The notes under the pieces are model-generated. The model saw only the letters and a program-made list of their open reading frames with translations. It searched no databases and was not told the origin of the DNA. Position numbers and translations under genes: made by a program. DNA of 64,000 nt from Heliocidaris tuberculata (lineage: Eukaryota; Echinodermata; Echinoidea; Camarodonta; Echinometridae). Location: positions 10,860,654-10,924,653 of the forward strand of contig CM046841.1 of assembly GCA_025618425.1 (NCBI GenBank). The letters are read 5' to 3'. Below, one piece after another: positions 1 through 11,255 of the stretch. Every line of letters starts with the position of its first letter. Within the stretch, counting starts at the first letter, position 1.

Positions 1-357
1 ATCGTTTCTCAATCTTTGCTTTCATTGGTGGACAACAATGTTATACAGATCCACATATTCATTGACATTCAATGACTACTTGCTCTATTTTTTGCTGTTT
101 ATTTAATCAGACCTAACAGTTGAATGAATGTGCCCATCCAAGCATGAAATTTTAAAATTAATTGATGTTGGTAGAGTATTGATTTTTCTTTGATTTGGTA
201 TATGTTTTATTATATTTTATTGGCAGTTGATATGAAAATTTAGAACACAATAAAGAGTGTCCACTTTCTTTCTGTATTTTTTTTAAATTTTTTTTTTTGC
301 TGAGTGTTCTTGGCCCAATCACGATCACCTTTTACCACAAATTGAGTTGATCATACA

Positions 358-389
<32 letters not shown>

Positions 390-800
390 ATAGAGTAAGT
401 CGAACACATTATATACCCTCAGTCTGTTGGACAATTTTTTGTACCCAACATTTTTCTCAGTGTGTTGATAATCATACAACTGGTGGCGATAACGCTAAGG
501 TATTAATAACAATAAATACAATGTTGATGACAATAGTGCAGAATAGTAATAGAAATGCAATGGATACATACACATTGAAAAGCAGGCTGTAAATTATTTG
601 GATTTGTATTTGGTTTTGCCATAATCCTTGATGAGTCATTAACTAATTATTGATTTGACACTGATTTTCTATGCAAGTTATTAAGACATGAAAGAATTAA
701 CTACTGATCTGCACAGTAATGTAGGGAATAAAGGGAGGGGAACAAACTGAGAACATAAAGGAAATTGAAGTAAGATATTAAGCAGGAACAGTATCTTCAT
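1..800. other. A/T-rich stretch without a supportable gene
   Basis: I see no conserved reading frame here. The stretch is A/T-rich and holds a poly-T run near 279-298 and a poly-A followed by TA repeat near 357-390. The 81-codon open frame that starts in the poly-A is lysine- and tyrosine-rich because of the homopolymer and is not a credible protein. Confidence 0.6.
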
Positions 801-809
801 GTTATCGAA

Positions 810-1350
810 AGTTTTCGACTCCGAAGAAATATATGCCGCTTCAGAATAAGCTGTCATAATTTAGCAATAGGAACAGGAAGGCACAGAAGGTCTGAGAAAA
901 CACCAATACATCTTAGAATATGCACCGACTGTGAGGAAGGAGGGATAGGTGACGAACTACACACACTGATATATTTCCCGAAATTCAGTGAACAAAGAAA
1001 AAATCTCTTAGATGCTTTATCATTAAAATACCCTAATTTCGCTTTTCTCAGAGCAGAAGAAAAGTTCATATTCTTAATGAAATTAGATAACGAATATGTC
1101 ATACTCATAAAGGATATCATACCATTAAGGGGTGAATTCTAAAACGAGTTATATCATATCAGTCTGTGTACTACATGTATATACGAATCAAATATTATTA
1201 ACCTACTCTGCATGATATGTTTACATATTTTGTTTATTCGAAATGTACGTAAGTTGTTATTATCTTTTCTCTCTCGTTTTCTTGTTGAAACAAAATATTA
1301 ATGTACTATGTCAATGATATTTAATAAAGTCAATTCAATTCAATTCAAAT
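810..1350 (+). mobile_element. LINE 3' end remnant: C-terminal zinc-finger domain, 3' UTR and TCAAT tail
   Basis: Reading the plus strand from 861 to the stop at 1140-1142 gives a peptide with the order LAIGTGRHRR, then RICTDC, then DELHTLI and PKF. This matches the C-terminal CxxC...H zinc-finger region found after the RT of many non-LTR retrotransposons (family knowledge). The position where a second cysteine is usual reads phenylalanine, suggesting decay. About 190 bp downstream lies an AATAAA-like signal and a short tandem tail of TCAAT units (1331-1348), typical of jockey/CR1-type 3' ends. The 5' part, including the RT, is missing, as expected for a 5'-truncated insertion. The minus-strand ORF over the same bases is a shadow. 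Confidence 0.7.
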
Positions 1351-1445
1351 ATTATGCGTTTTGATTATTACTAAAACAGAGTAAAAATCTTATGAATGAT
1401 ATCAACGGTATATAGCCAAAATTTCAGTTCATATCATTACTATTA

Positions 1446-1450
1446 TTGTA

Positions 1451-1543
<93 letters not shown>

Positions 1544-1546
1544 ACT
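1446..1546. repeat. TA microsatellite interrupted by TACA
   Basis: Almost pure alternating TA for about 100 bp, with periodic CATA interruptions. Likely to vary in length between individuals. Confidence 0.95.
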
Positions 1547-1559
1547 ACAAAAGATAAAC

Positions 1560-2230
1560 TATGTCCCACCTAGTAAGTATGTAGTGATGTAATATTAATA
1601 TTATTATAGATATATGCAAGCACGCACAGAAAAAAATGTTATTTTAAGAATAATAAAATATGCCATAATTTTGTTGATACTGTTGTTTTGGTTTAGCTAA
1701 ATGATAACCTAAACAAATGATTGTTCAAATCTCTCTCAAGTTTTTGTCTGTAATCTGGAGACTGTAATGGCAGTTATAGTATACTTGTAAATATTGTTTT
1801 CTATTCTAATAAACATAATAAACCAAAATTGTTGTACCTCACTTTTCCAAAGTTACTCAAGTTAATTTTTCCCCTGAAATTGGAATATAAGTAAATCTTT
1901 CAGATGTTTTTTTTAAAAATCTTTTTCTCCTTTTAGCTAGTAATTACAATAGCTGCCAGTCTTTTGTTGTTTTTTGTTGGTTTTAATTGATCTTCTCTGA
2001 TAAAATAATGTAATTTTTTTTTTTTTAACATGAAATGTAATGTTTGTCACGTACACGTTTCCATGACCTCTGTACCGTACATTAATATTACTGCCCTGCA
2101 TTGACAGTAATGCGTCATGACCTGGGCCTTATCTTATTATTCTCTATTTTATGTCTATATATGTATATATTCTGTAAATGTTCTATCCTTTGTTGTGAAC
2201 TCAATAAAGTGATATCAAATCAAATATATA
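1560..2230 (+). other. A/T-rich sequence ending in a LINE-like 3' tail
   Basis: No reading frame is supportable. The end (about 2150-2226) reads TGAACTCAATAAAGTG and then ATCAAATCAAAT. That is a polyadenylation-like signal followed by a short tandem tail of the kind left by 5'-truncated non-LTR retrotransposons. The RT-coding part is absent, so the call rests on the tail only. Confidence 0.35.
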
Positions 2231-2305
2231 AAACTCTCGTGGAAATAAATACATTTTATATATATTCAGGTAACATTTAAAGCTCACTAGTCTAAATAAT
2301 TTTTT

Positions 2306-2309
<4 letters not shown>

Positions 2310-2357
<48 letters not shown>
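2310..2357. repeat. TA microsatellite
   Basis: Roughly 24 uninterrupted TA dinucleotides. Confidence 0.95.
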
Positions 2358-2359
<2 letters not shown>

Positions 2360-2544
2360 TTGGATGAAAGAAAGGACCAGATGGAAATTTCATGTGCCCC
2401 CTTTCTTTTCTAGGCATATGATGATACAGTTATCAAAGTTTTTCTTCATCTTTTATCTGCTAATGGTTATAATATCATTCAAATTATAACTCACATGTTT
2501 ACACATTGTTAAAAATACTGAGCAAAAATTTTCCTGTATTATAC

Positions 2545-2685
2545 CACAGTTCACACCAACAAGACCGACGCCAAAACCGACAACAGATCGAACAAAAATT
2601 ACATTGCCACCAATGGCCAAGAATCGGTCGGGTTGGAGTCGGTGTGGGGTCGGTTTGGTGGTGTGACTGCGGTCTAACGAAATCA
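2545..2685. repeat. Cluster of CCGAC/GTCGG motifs in opposite orientations
   Basis: The left side carries GACCGACGCCAAAACCGAC (from about 2563) and the right side GTCGGTTTGGTGGTG (from about 2648), with additional GTCGG copies between them. The arms are roughly inverted and would fold imperfectly. It resembles the motif-packed ends of the other inverted-repeat transposons in this window, but I could not define clean termini or a target duplication, so it may be a decayed fragment. Confidence 0.3.
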
Positions 2686-2709
2686 ATTTGTTGGATAGGT
2701 CATACATGA

Positions 2710-3930
2710 AAATAAAAGGTAATTTGAAATATAGTTCTTAATGAAATTATCTTGATTTCTTACTTGCTACTCCCTTCCACAGGACGGCGATCAGGAAACA
2801 AGAAAGAATCGTCGAATATTCCATGATCTACTTGAACACGATCAGGCAACTCTCCCTATACCATGTACATAGCACCACCTCTCCCAATACCTATTGGTAA
2901 AACTATCCGTGAGATTTCTTGAAGTCGAAGTGACTCCGAAGGTTAACTAAAGTTTAATTTCAAGGAAATTCCAAAGGGTGACGGAAATCGTAAGTAGCGA
3001 AAGTGTGAAGAGCGTGTGATTGGCTCATGAAAGATGTTGGAAATCGAGAATTGAACGAAAACGAGCCAGGCGCTATTCAGTCGCAAGTTTTGGAAACCGA
3101 GGAAATAAACGGACTGCAACCACAACGTTGAAGTGAGTGGTAATTTGTCCAATGTGAATAGAAGAGGTATGCTTGAAAGATATCCACCACTGACAGGTTA
3201 TGATCTTGGCTGTAATTTTTTTCCAGAAGTATCTCGGCCAGGAAGTTCTCTTTAGCGACCATGCAAACCATTCTAAAAGGCAAAAACCTGATGACTAAAC
3301 CTGACTAGACCCCGTCCGACCTTTGATACACAGAAAGCGAAACTTGCAGTTTTTGTCAACTGTGACATTAAGTCATTAAGACATTAAGTCGCGCGAAAGC
3401 TTGGGATGAGAAATATGAGATGGTGAGGGGCCTTTTTGAATACTTTACAAATGTTTTTAGATTAAACTATTCATCTTGGCACTCATGAGGTTGGAACTGC
3501 GAATCATAATCAGTAATTGATCAGCCGTAAACATGACAGATTTAGATGTAGAAACGACTTAATGGCAATAGGCCAGTAATTGTTTAGTTTACAATTGATG
3601 TATATAAATTATATCCATCAAACTATCATTTTTTTCTCGAGGGGAAAGTTGGGGTGTTAGTTTAATATCGTAAATCATAATTCCTGTCTCATTCAAACAT
3701 GGTCCGAAAAAAAAAATGATATGCATGTTTCGAATCATGTTTGCGTGATATGATAAATAGATTATAACGACAAAACAAGCTGGCAGACGTCATTTGTATA
3801 AAATGTTTTCAATTGTCTGGTTCGGTAACTAGGGGGTCCTTAGCTCGAAACTTGGTTGGGCATTACTTCTTGATTATGAAATCTCTCTGATAAAATTTAA
3901 TCCAGAATGTTTTACGGTTGTTTATCTTAA
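2710..3930. other. No gene or repeat recognised
   Basis: Unique-looking A/T-rich sequence. The short minus-strand frames at 2943-3283 have no recognisable motif and overlap each other out of frame. Confidence 0.5.
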
Positions 3931-4019
3931 TCAAGTGCAAGTGATTTCAACGACAATTTGTCTTTTAGTGGATACGTTTCTTCATCTTGAACCTGTCAAT
4001 AAACTTGAACTTAAGCTTG

Positions 4020-4272
4020 ACATTTCATTCTCCCTCTACCTTCTCCATTTTCCATTTTTATGTCCGGTTTTATTTGTCCTTTTCTTTTTTCTTTCTTTCT
4101 TTCTTTCGTTCTTTTTTCTTTATTACTCTCTCCACCCCTCCCACTGTGTCTCTCTCTTTCTTTCGAACTGTCTTTTTCTGCTCTCTCCCTGCACATCTCT
4201 GTTTATCTGTTTTTTCTTCTTCGAAGTTCTCTATGTATGTGTTTGTTTGTTTGATTGTATTCACCCCCATCC

Positions 4273-4303
<31 letters not shown>

Positions 4304-4330
4304 CCTCTCTCTCTCTCTGTCTACCCTCTC
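4020..4330. repeat. Pyrimidine-rich tract with CT microsatellite
   Basis: A long CT/TTTC-rich tract on the plus strand whose core is a near-pure CT run at 4276-4318. The overlapping phenylalanine/serine/leucine-rich open frames in several phases are products of this composition, not genes. Confidence 0.9.
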
Positions 4331-4659
4331 ACGTTTTCTTCTTCATAAAAATCTATTTCCTCGGATATGTTTGATATCAGGGCTGTCAGACACTGTCAGA
4401 GATGCTCCTTCTGTCATGTATTTTTGCATCATGTCCATGTTTCTAATATTTTACACTCTCTACATGCTCTTCGAATTCTCTTTTTTTTCACTTGCACAAT
4501 CATGATCTGAGCCTTATTTTACTTTTCTTTTATCCATTACAGTTTAGTAATACTAAGTTCCTAAGAATAATGACTGAAAATCTTTATAAGTTCCTTAATG
4601 CCCGTTGCTCACGAGTCGTCATTAGGGTGACGTAGTTACTTGCGCTAATCAAACATGTG

Positions 4660-4710
4660 AACCGAATATTGATGTACACCAATGATGTTTAATAAATACA
4701 ATTCAAACCT
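4660..4710 (+). mobile_element. LINE 3' tail related to the one at 1300-1348
   Basis: The segment reads ATTGATGTACACCAATGATG and then TTTAATAAATACAATTCAA. This aligns with the tail at about 1300-1348, which shares ATTAATGTAC, CAATGAT, TTTAATAAA and CAATTCAA. Two tails of one family 3.3 kb apart, with no coding region kept at the second, suggest a heavily truncated copy. Confidence 0.45.
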
Positions 4711-5895
4711 AGCTTTAAAGGCAATTATAGCCAATACTCCATTACTTCAAAGAAGTGTGTTCACTGTTCATTCCCCCCCCCCGCGTTGTGGTGTCACCCT
4801 AACATGTCGTGTCAAAGACTGCGCCAGTTACTGACGCAGATAAATTACGCCTCGCCGTGTGCAGTGATCATAATTCATTACTGCAAATAAAATATTGCGT
4901 GTTACTCTGAGGATTGAAAGACAAAAAGATTTAGTATGTCTGCACTTGAAACTATTCTTTCTTAAGGGTTTCATGTAATAAGAAGGCATCAAAGGGATCA
5001 CTTATGCTAAGGAATATCAATGCAATAAAAAAAATCTTGAAGAATTAATTGGTAAGTTATTGACAATGAAAACCCCCCCAAAAAAAAGGAAAAAAAAAAG
5101 GAAAAAAAAAAGAGAAAAAAAAGGACGTGATGAAATGATAACAAAGATGCTTGCGAAATGGTTCAAAGACTAAAGACATTTAATAGAAAATTGATGGGGT
5201 GCAAGAATAAAAAACCTTACCATGGAGCTCAAGGAGGAAACACATCCCCGATTAATATTTTATTAATTATCGATCTGGTATATTAAATCATTTTCAAGGG
5301 TTGTCGATTAGGAACCGAAACAATTTTATCAAAGACCGAATTATGGCTTGAGGAGTACTGGAAGTTATTCACTAATTGTCAGTAAGCTTTGATTACAATG
5401 GTGTCAGCACTTATATGAATAGTCATCTTATTTGAATTATCACCTTTGGATAATAAAAAAAATGTGACAATCGAAACTGTCAAGATTAATAATGAATTAT
5501 ATTGTCAAGTTAAGTGAGGAATAAAGTAAAACGTTTCCCCAATATCGTTTTTTCAAAGTTACTTTCGATTCACAAGTTATACAGTTCCTTTAATGTCTTA
5601 TAAACAGGATTATTTTTATTCGTTTTGATCTAAATATTGATTTGTTCCACTGACTTGTACATTGCCTTGAAGACTTATAAAACTATAAAAAAAAAAAAAA
5701 AAATACCCAGTTTACCCCCTTTCCTCACTCTTTATGGTAGGGCAAGTATTTGTATTTAGCGGAGGACATGTAAAAATAATCATGTTATCCATAAGTAAAA
5801 GGACAAAAATTATAATTCAGTATTAAAACTGAAAAAAGTGTTATCAACTATCCCTTCAACTATCCCGTCTCTGTCAGTTATGTTGAATTCTTCAT
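4710..5895. other. No gene recognised
   Basis: A/T-rich sequence with a C-run at 4773-4782 and A-rich runs at 5070-5125 and 5686-5702. No open frame with recognisable content. Confidence 0.5.
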
Positions 5896-5899
5896 TGTA

Positions 5900-7640
5900 A
5901 TGCAGTCATATCAAGGAGTTATCACTGATAACTCCTTGGTCATATCAAATATTTATCGTGCAATATCATACCAATGCATTTCGTTTTTTCTTGAATTTCA
6001 CGCTTCTTACTTCTCTATCTTACTTTTTATGCTTTTTGTACTTTCTATGAAATTTCACGTTAATATTCAATGTGATCTGTAATGTAGTTCAGTTTACTAT
6101 GCAAATTTATTTATCGTGAATACTCCCTATTTTTCTATCCTTTTTCTACTATATCATCCTCTCTTCTTTCTTGTCCTCCCTCTCCCCCTTTCTCTGTCTA
6201 CTGGTATCTTTTTTCTTCTCTATTTGTTTACAAAATGCATGATTTTTCTACCTAGAATGTCAGTGGTGATATCACACATTTCATTATTTTCATTTTTCTT
6301 AGAAGCTAGCAGATTTACTATATCATTATGCGTTGTTGATATATTGCACATATCCTCTAGTAGCTTTTATCATTTATGAAAATTCTAATGACCTGTTGTG
6401 TGATATGATGTATACAATTTTTTTCTTAGTATAATATACTTACACCATTCTACCTCGTGCAATATCTTTTTAATTATTCTTGTACTTTGAGGAAGTTATA
6501 ATCCGTGCTATATCATGTTAATCTTGCTTCGTGTGGATGCTTCTTCTTCTTCTCCTTCCCCTTCATTTCTCATCCTTTTCTCTCTTTTTCTGTTTTTCCT
6601 GCCCTTTTCCTCTACTATTATCTCTGTCATTTCCTCTTTCTTCACACGATGCATAATTTGCCATAATTTGCAATGATTTTTAAATGTACTTTGAAGCATT
6701 GTATGGTAACAGTGAAGGTGACTACACTAGTATTCTAATCTTCATATTGTCTTACTGGTTTAACAATAATTGCCCCTTTTCGCTGTCGCTGGAAACAGGC
6801 TTTTAGTTTACAGTTTATAACTATGCCTGTCATTTCACACAATGTATTGGTTGTATCCCACCTCCTGACTTATTATTCCTGATTTATTATTCATGTATAT
6901 TCAGATGTTGCAATTTTTATTATTGTACCTAAACATGTAACTCAAGTTTTCGTGTGAATGCTCCTTGTTCTTCTCCTTTCTCCTTCTTCTTTCTCACTTT
7001 CTTCTCTCTGTCTTCCTTCTCCTCTGATCTTCTTCCTCTCTATTCACACGAAGATTTCTGATTTTTTTTCTTTTTAACTCTTCAACTTCAGGTGCACTTG
7101 GCAGGACCTTGCATTCCTTTTTTTTTTGTTGTTGTTTGGATTGAAAACATACCTTAAGACTGTACCACATAAATATTAATGGTCTTCATCCTCCTTCCTT
7201 TCTATCTTCCATTTTTCTACTCTGTCTTCCTCTTTCCCTTTCTATCCCTCCTTTCTTATATTCTTATATTCTCTGATCAAATTTTCTTTCTTTTTTTCTT
7301 CTTGAAAACTTCTCTTTCTATTTCTAGCTCTCTCTCTTTCTCTCTCTTTTTCTCCTTTCAATATATATATGTGTATGTGTGTGTGTGTGTATGTATATGT
7401 ATATGTATGTGTATGTGTGTGTATATGTATATATATATGTATATGTGTATATATGTATATATATATGTATGTGTATGCATGTATGTGTATATGTGTATAT
7501 ATATGTATGTGTATGTGTATGTATGCCTTTGTTCACTTTCTCCTATTTTCTCTGTCTCTCTCTCTCTTTAACCCTTCAACTTTTCGTTCCTTTTCTTCTT
7601 CTTTTTTACTCCTCTCTCTCCTTTTCCTCTTACCTTTGAT
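5900..7640. repeat. Long pyrimidine-biased region with bounded CT tracts and a TG/TA microsatellite
   Basis: The region has repeated pyrimidine tracts. Two of them (about 6536-6642 and 6957-7044) are each bounded by CGTGTG on the left (6530, 6951) and CACACG on the right (6643, 7045). A TG/TA microsatellite occupies about 7362-7528. Open frames rich in F, L and S on one strand and in cysteine/tyrosine/valine repeats across the TG tract follow from composition. No protein motif is visible. Confidence 0.7.
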
Positions 7641-7865
7641 TACACAGAAGTTTTAATTGTATTATATTTTTAGATTTTGATGCAATATTTTAGAGTTTTA
7701 TTTAGTATTTTTATTAATCAAGATCTATGGTTGTATGTTCTAGTTATTCTCATTTTGATCGTTTATTGTTTTGTAAATATGACTTTGTAAATTGAGCAAT
7801 TTCAGCTGTCCAGCTGCATGTTCTTTTATTACAATAAACCGAATCAAATCAAATTAAATCAAATT
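7640..7865 (+). mobile_element. LINE-like 3' UTR and tail
   Basis: The segment is A/T-rich and ends in ACAATAAACCGAATCAAATC followed by more AAATC/AAATT units to about 7865. A polyadenylation-like AATAAA followed by tandem 5-mers is typical of CR1/L2/jockey LINE ends. No coding part is attached. Confidence 0.4.
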
Positions 7866-8450
7866 TTCAAAAAGCTTGTACACGCCAAAAGGGAGAGTTC
7901 TCCATGTAGGACATCACAGTGATTGCTTTGTCATTGGAAGTTTGCCTAATGATCTGAACTTTAAGAAATACATTCTTTCTTCGATTATTTTTTTTCTCAT
8001 TTTTATTTACAACGATACATTTTCTGAATTATCTACTTATACTCTATGTAGGTTGAATTCCCATAGTGGCTGAAGCCTATGCGCATAGATTTTGACAGGG
8101 AATATAAACGAAGAAGAAGGAAAGCCAAGGTCAATTAAAATCACGGTTGGGAACTATATTAATTTCCCCCGTTTTTGTTTGCTTCCTCCTAAACATTAGG
8201 AGGAAGCTGATTTTCTGTATCAGTATGAAACATATCATTTATGATTGGGAGTAATATGACATTGGAAATCTCAAATCAGAGGAAACGTTAGGGAACATTT
8301 TTGAGGAATGTCTTATTCTAAGCGTTTTCAACTTTAAACGCTTCGAAATGCCGATAATATTTGTTAGCGTTTACATAGGCCTATACAAATAGTGATACAT
8401 TCATTTGGTTTTCATTGACTCATTTCTGCTTTTGTTTTGTTTTTCTTATG
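7866..8450. other. No gene recognised
   Basis: Mixed unique-looking sequence; the 65-codon frame at 7876-8073 shows no recognisable motif. Confidence 0.45.
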
Positions 8451-8451
8451 C

Positions 8452-8498
8452 GCAGTTCAGTGTATCTGAATAGATATATTGCGCAGTATAAATTTACA

Positions 8499-8536
<38 letters not shown>

Positions 8537-8570
8537 CATTATTATTATTATCATTATTATCATTATTGTG
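8452..8570 (+). mobile_element. LINE/SINE 3' tail with ATT microsatellite
   Basis: The sequence reads ATATTGCGCAGTATAAATT and then about 70 bp of ATT repeats with a few ATC. Related GCGC...TATAAATT plus ATT tails occur at 42045-42160 (plus), 10498-10548 (minus) and about 56556-56600 (minus), so this is a recurrent retroelement 3' end. The coding body is not recognisable upstream. Confidence 0.5.
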
Positions 8571-8619
8571 GTAAACTATTGTAAGTGATTTGACAATATG
8601 AAGTTATCAACTTGAATCA

Positions 8620-9008
8620 TCTCTCGAAAAGCAGGAACAGCTTTCCCGTCGCCGATGTCTCCGAATCTACTGAATTCAGGAGACATCAGGAGAGGACACC
8701 GACACTCTCGTCATCAATGTCGCCGCAAAAATTAAGATCCATCTTGAGAGTCACGATCTCAATGGGAGCTTCAGGATATCTCCAAGACGAGATGCTCCTC
8801 AATCCACTCCTAGAACCGCAACCAGGACGACAGCCAAGAATGCGGCCAAGACTCGCAAGACTGACCAGTCTGGGCCGCTTGTTGTGACATTTGTGAGATA
8901 TACGGTACGATCAAGAATCTACGCAGCCAAGTCCGAACTGAAGAATAATGGAATCGTGATCAGAGAGGACCTGACTCCAGACGTCAAGAGCTCTATCGCA
9001 AGGTCCTA
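8620..9008 (+). pseudogene. LINE ORF1-like RNA-binding protein remnant
   Basis: With one or more frame changes the plus strand reads SRRRCLRI, then GEDTDTLVINVAAKIKIHLE, then GPLVVTFVRYTVRSRIYAAK, then GIVIREDLTPDV. This order is the signature of the central and C-terminal domains of ORF1 proteins of Tx1/L2-like LINEs, which bind the element RNA (family knowledge). The N-terminus and coiled coil are not recognisable. The 91-codon frame at 8612-8887 is a different phase of the same DNA and is not the real product. Confidence 0.6.
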
Positions 9009-9253
9009 ACTCACGACAGCACTCGATACTCTTAGTCAATGGATGGCAAAATCTATACACGCTGAGGAAAGATGGATCCAAGCTTCTGATAAGCAGTGAT
9101 CGTGATATTGAATGTCTGTAAAAGCATCTATATATGTCGACAATGGTAAGCCGAAACGCGATCTTATCTTATGTCTTCCAGATCATTTCATGACCGTTCT
9201 ACTGACACTCGTTTTTCTCTGAATCATCTTCGTAACTGTGCTACATGGGATCA

Positions 9254-9395
9254 GTTGTTTGACGAAAATGACGATGATAATGAAAAGTTTCTCAATCATG
9301 ACATAAAATGTGAATATTTTGATTGTTGTTTGACGAAAATGACGATGATAATGAAAAATTTCTCAATTATGACATAAAATGTGAATATTTTGATT
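9254..9395 (+). repeat. 71-bp tandem duplication inside the LINE ORF2 start
   Basis: The unit beginning GTTGTTTGACGAAAATGACG starts at 9254 and again at 9325. The two copies differ at only a few positions. The duplication encodes a DENDDDNEKF-like acidic stretch in one frame and, being 71 bp, shifts the reading frame. Confidence 0.9.
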
Positions 9396-10106
9396 TTGGA
9401 AAGTTTAATACTGAAATGAGTGCCCCATCAAGGAATAATCTCAGCTTCATTCATTACAATGCAAGAAGCCTTAGAAAAAAATGTCGATAGACTCAGTGAA
9501 GATTTAACAATGCTAAAGTTTACCTTCTCAGTTATAGGCGTTAGTGAAACGTGAATTGTTGATGATGCAACCGGTATTTCATTGGAGGGATATACATTCT
9601 TACATAAGTACCGATCTTGTGGTCGAGGAGGAGGTGTGGCTTTATTTGTGAAAAAGGATCTGAATTTCCGAGTTCTTGATGATGTATCAGTCAATGCCGA
9701 AGGGGTTGAACCACTTTTTATTGATGTTTCTTTCAAAGATTAGGTAACATTATCATTGGTGTATTATATAAATATCTTGTAATGTTACTCTTTTTACAGA
9801 GGCACTGGAAGGATGCTTGAGTATTATAAGTAGAAGATGTAACTTATGTTACATGATGGGAGATTTTAATATTAATCTTTTAGAATATGACCAAAATACA
9901 AATGAGCAAAATTATGTAGATATGCTCTTTTCATCTGGCTTTTATCCTCTTATTGATAAACCAACACGTGTCTCAAACGAATCGGCAACACATATTGATA
10001 AACACATAATTACTAACTCGCCCGATGATATTACTCCATCGGGAATTCTCATTTCAGATGTAAGTGATCACTTTCCAATATTTTTTATATATCAAAATCT
10101 TTGAAA
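9396..10106 (+). pseudogene. LINE ORF2 endonuclease domain, frameshifted
   Basis: Reading through frame changes, the plus strand gives LSFIHYNARSLRKN, IGVSETWI (the SETW-type motif), CGRGGGVALFVKK, MMGDFNINLL (catalytic GDFN), INKPTR-like (here IDKPTRVSN) and DVSDHFPI (the SDH motif). These are the ordered motifs of the APE-like endonuclease that nicks target DNA for target-primed reverse transcription. The 95-codon frame at 9817-10104 is the intact C-terminal half. A TGA stop at about 9552-9554 and a frame change near 9470 break the N-terminal half. Confidence 0.8.
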
Positions 10107-10129
10107 CATGTTAAGTGCATAAAAGGATA

Positions 10130-10770
10130 AAAGCTTCTTTTTTTTCTGAAATACAGCAGCACTTGTATGAATTTATTTTTAAATGATCTAATTCTTGTAG
10201 ATTGGTCTGATATCGATATTCTTGATGATGTCAACATTGCTCATGATACATTTGCTGAACGATTTCTATATTTTCTTAACAAACATATGCCTTTGCAAGA
10301 AGTAAAAAGTACACCAAAGAAAATTAAAAAGCCTTAGATTACTCGAGCTATGTTAAAATCAGTTAATCGGAAAAATAAACTTTTTAATATTTACTGATCT
10401 CCACCTTCTTATTTGAATGAATCAAAATACAAGGCTTATCGTAATAAAATTAATGCTATAATACGGTTTGCAAAAAGAAAATATTACTATGAAAAATAAT
10501 AATAATAGTAATAATAATAATAATTTATAAAGCGCAGGAATTTTTTTTTGAAAAATTCGATATGGTAAAGAAAAACTCGAAAAAATCTATGGCTACTTAT
10601 AAACGACATTTAAAAAAAAATAAGAAAATAGGACCATCTCAGAGCTTGATACATGAAAATGTTCAAGTGACTGATCCTATTAAACTTTATCCATGGCGTT
10701 TGATTCTTTATCTCACGACATGTTGCTATCGAAGTTAGAACTCTACGGTGTTCGCGGGGTTACACTTAAA
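10130..10770 (+). pseudogene. LINE ORF2 linker and RT motif A fragment, with internal deletion
   Basis: The plus strand encodes linker-like peptides (for example LNKHMPLQEVKS, then after an insertion KKIGPSQSLIHENVQVTDP). It then jumps to AFDSLSHDMLLSKLELYGVRG, which corresponds to the AFD box of RT motif A. The N-terminal fingers of the RT are absent between about 10690 and 10700, so a deletion joined linker to motif A. Confidence 0.6.
10498..10548 (-). mobile_element. 51-bp tail-only LINE insertion with 8-bp target duplication
   Basis: The inserted bases, read on the minus strand, end GCGCTTTATAAATT followed by ATT/ACT repeats. This is the 3' end of a LINE/SINE with almost nothing else. 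TGAAAAAT occurs immediately on both sides (10490-10497 and 10549-10556), fitting a target-site duplication, and the host LINE linker reading resumes after it. Confidence 0.6.
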
Positions 10771-11255
10771 GGGCCCCTGCCATCAAAATGCAAGTGGATA
10801 CCTGTTGGTGTGCAGTCCTACATACATCTCATATTTTGATATTTAACCTTCTAAATATATTTCATAGATTTTTAAAATATTTTTTGAAATAATTTTCTAC
10901 AACCTGCTAAGCCCCACCCACTTAACAAAAAAAAATCCTCCAGACCTTTTGCCCCCTGTGACATCATCTGCAAATCATCAGTGAGCTAATAGCGATTTTG
11001 CAAGTGAAATTGGTATTTAACTTTGTCAAAGCTGACACATGTTATAATGCAACATATAATAACAACATAGGAGTTGCTATGTCAGACATGCTGTAGCATC
11101 AGCAGGAAAACAAAGGCAATGAGGAGGTATTGTATGAAAGCATGCAATTCTATTATGAGTGTGTGCTGAGCTGGGGGATCACTGTCTATTGTATTGTAGA
11201 ATAGAGGAATGTAACTTCTGCCAGCTCAGCACACACTCATAATAGAATTGTCTTT
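10771..11255. mobile_element. Foreign block inside the LINE RT region, with terminal hairpin
   Basis: The RT reading stops after GVRGVTLK and resumes at 11256 with FLIYINDI, so these 485 bp are not LINE sequence and replace part of the RT. The left edge reads TTAAAGGGCCCCTGCC, which looks like a DNA-transposon end next to a TTAA site. The right part forms an inverted repeat of about 28 bp around 11145-11176 and 11220-11250 that shares GCTCAGCACACACTCATAAT. I found no matching copy of the left terminus on the right, so the nature of the block is uncertain. Confidence 0.45.

Noticed and set aside
3935..4505. Overlapping 137- and 172-codon frames
   Set aside because: Composition-driven F/L/S frames over a CT tract; two phases open at once.
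7179..7571. 130-codon frame with [15 protein letters not shown] repeats
   Set aside because: Translation of TG/TA and CT microsatellites.
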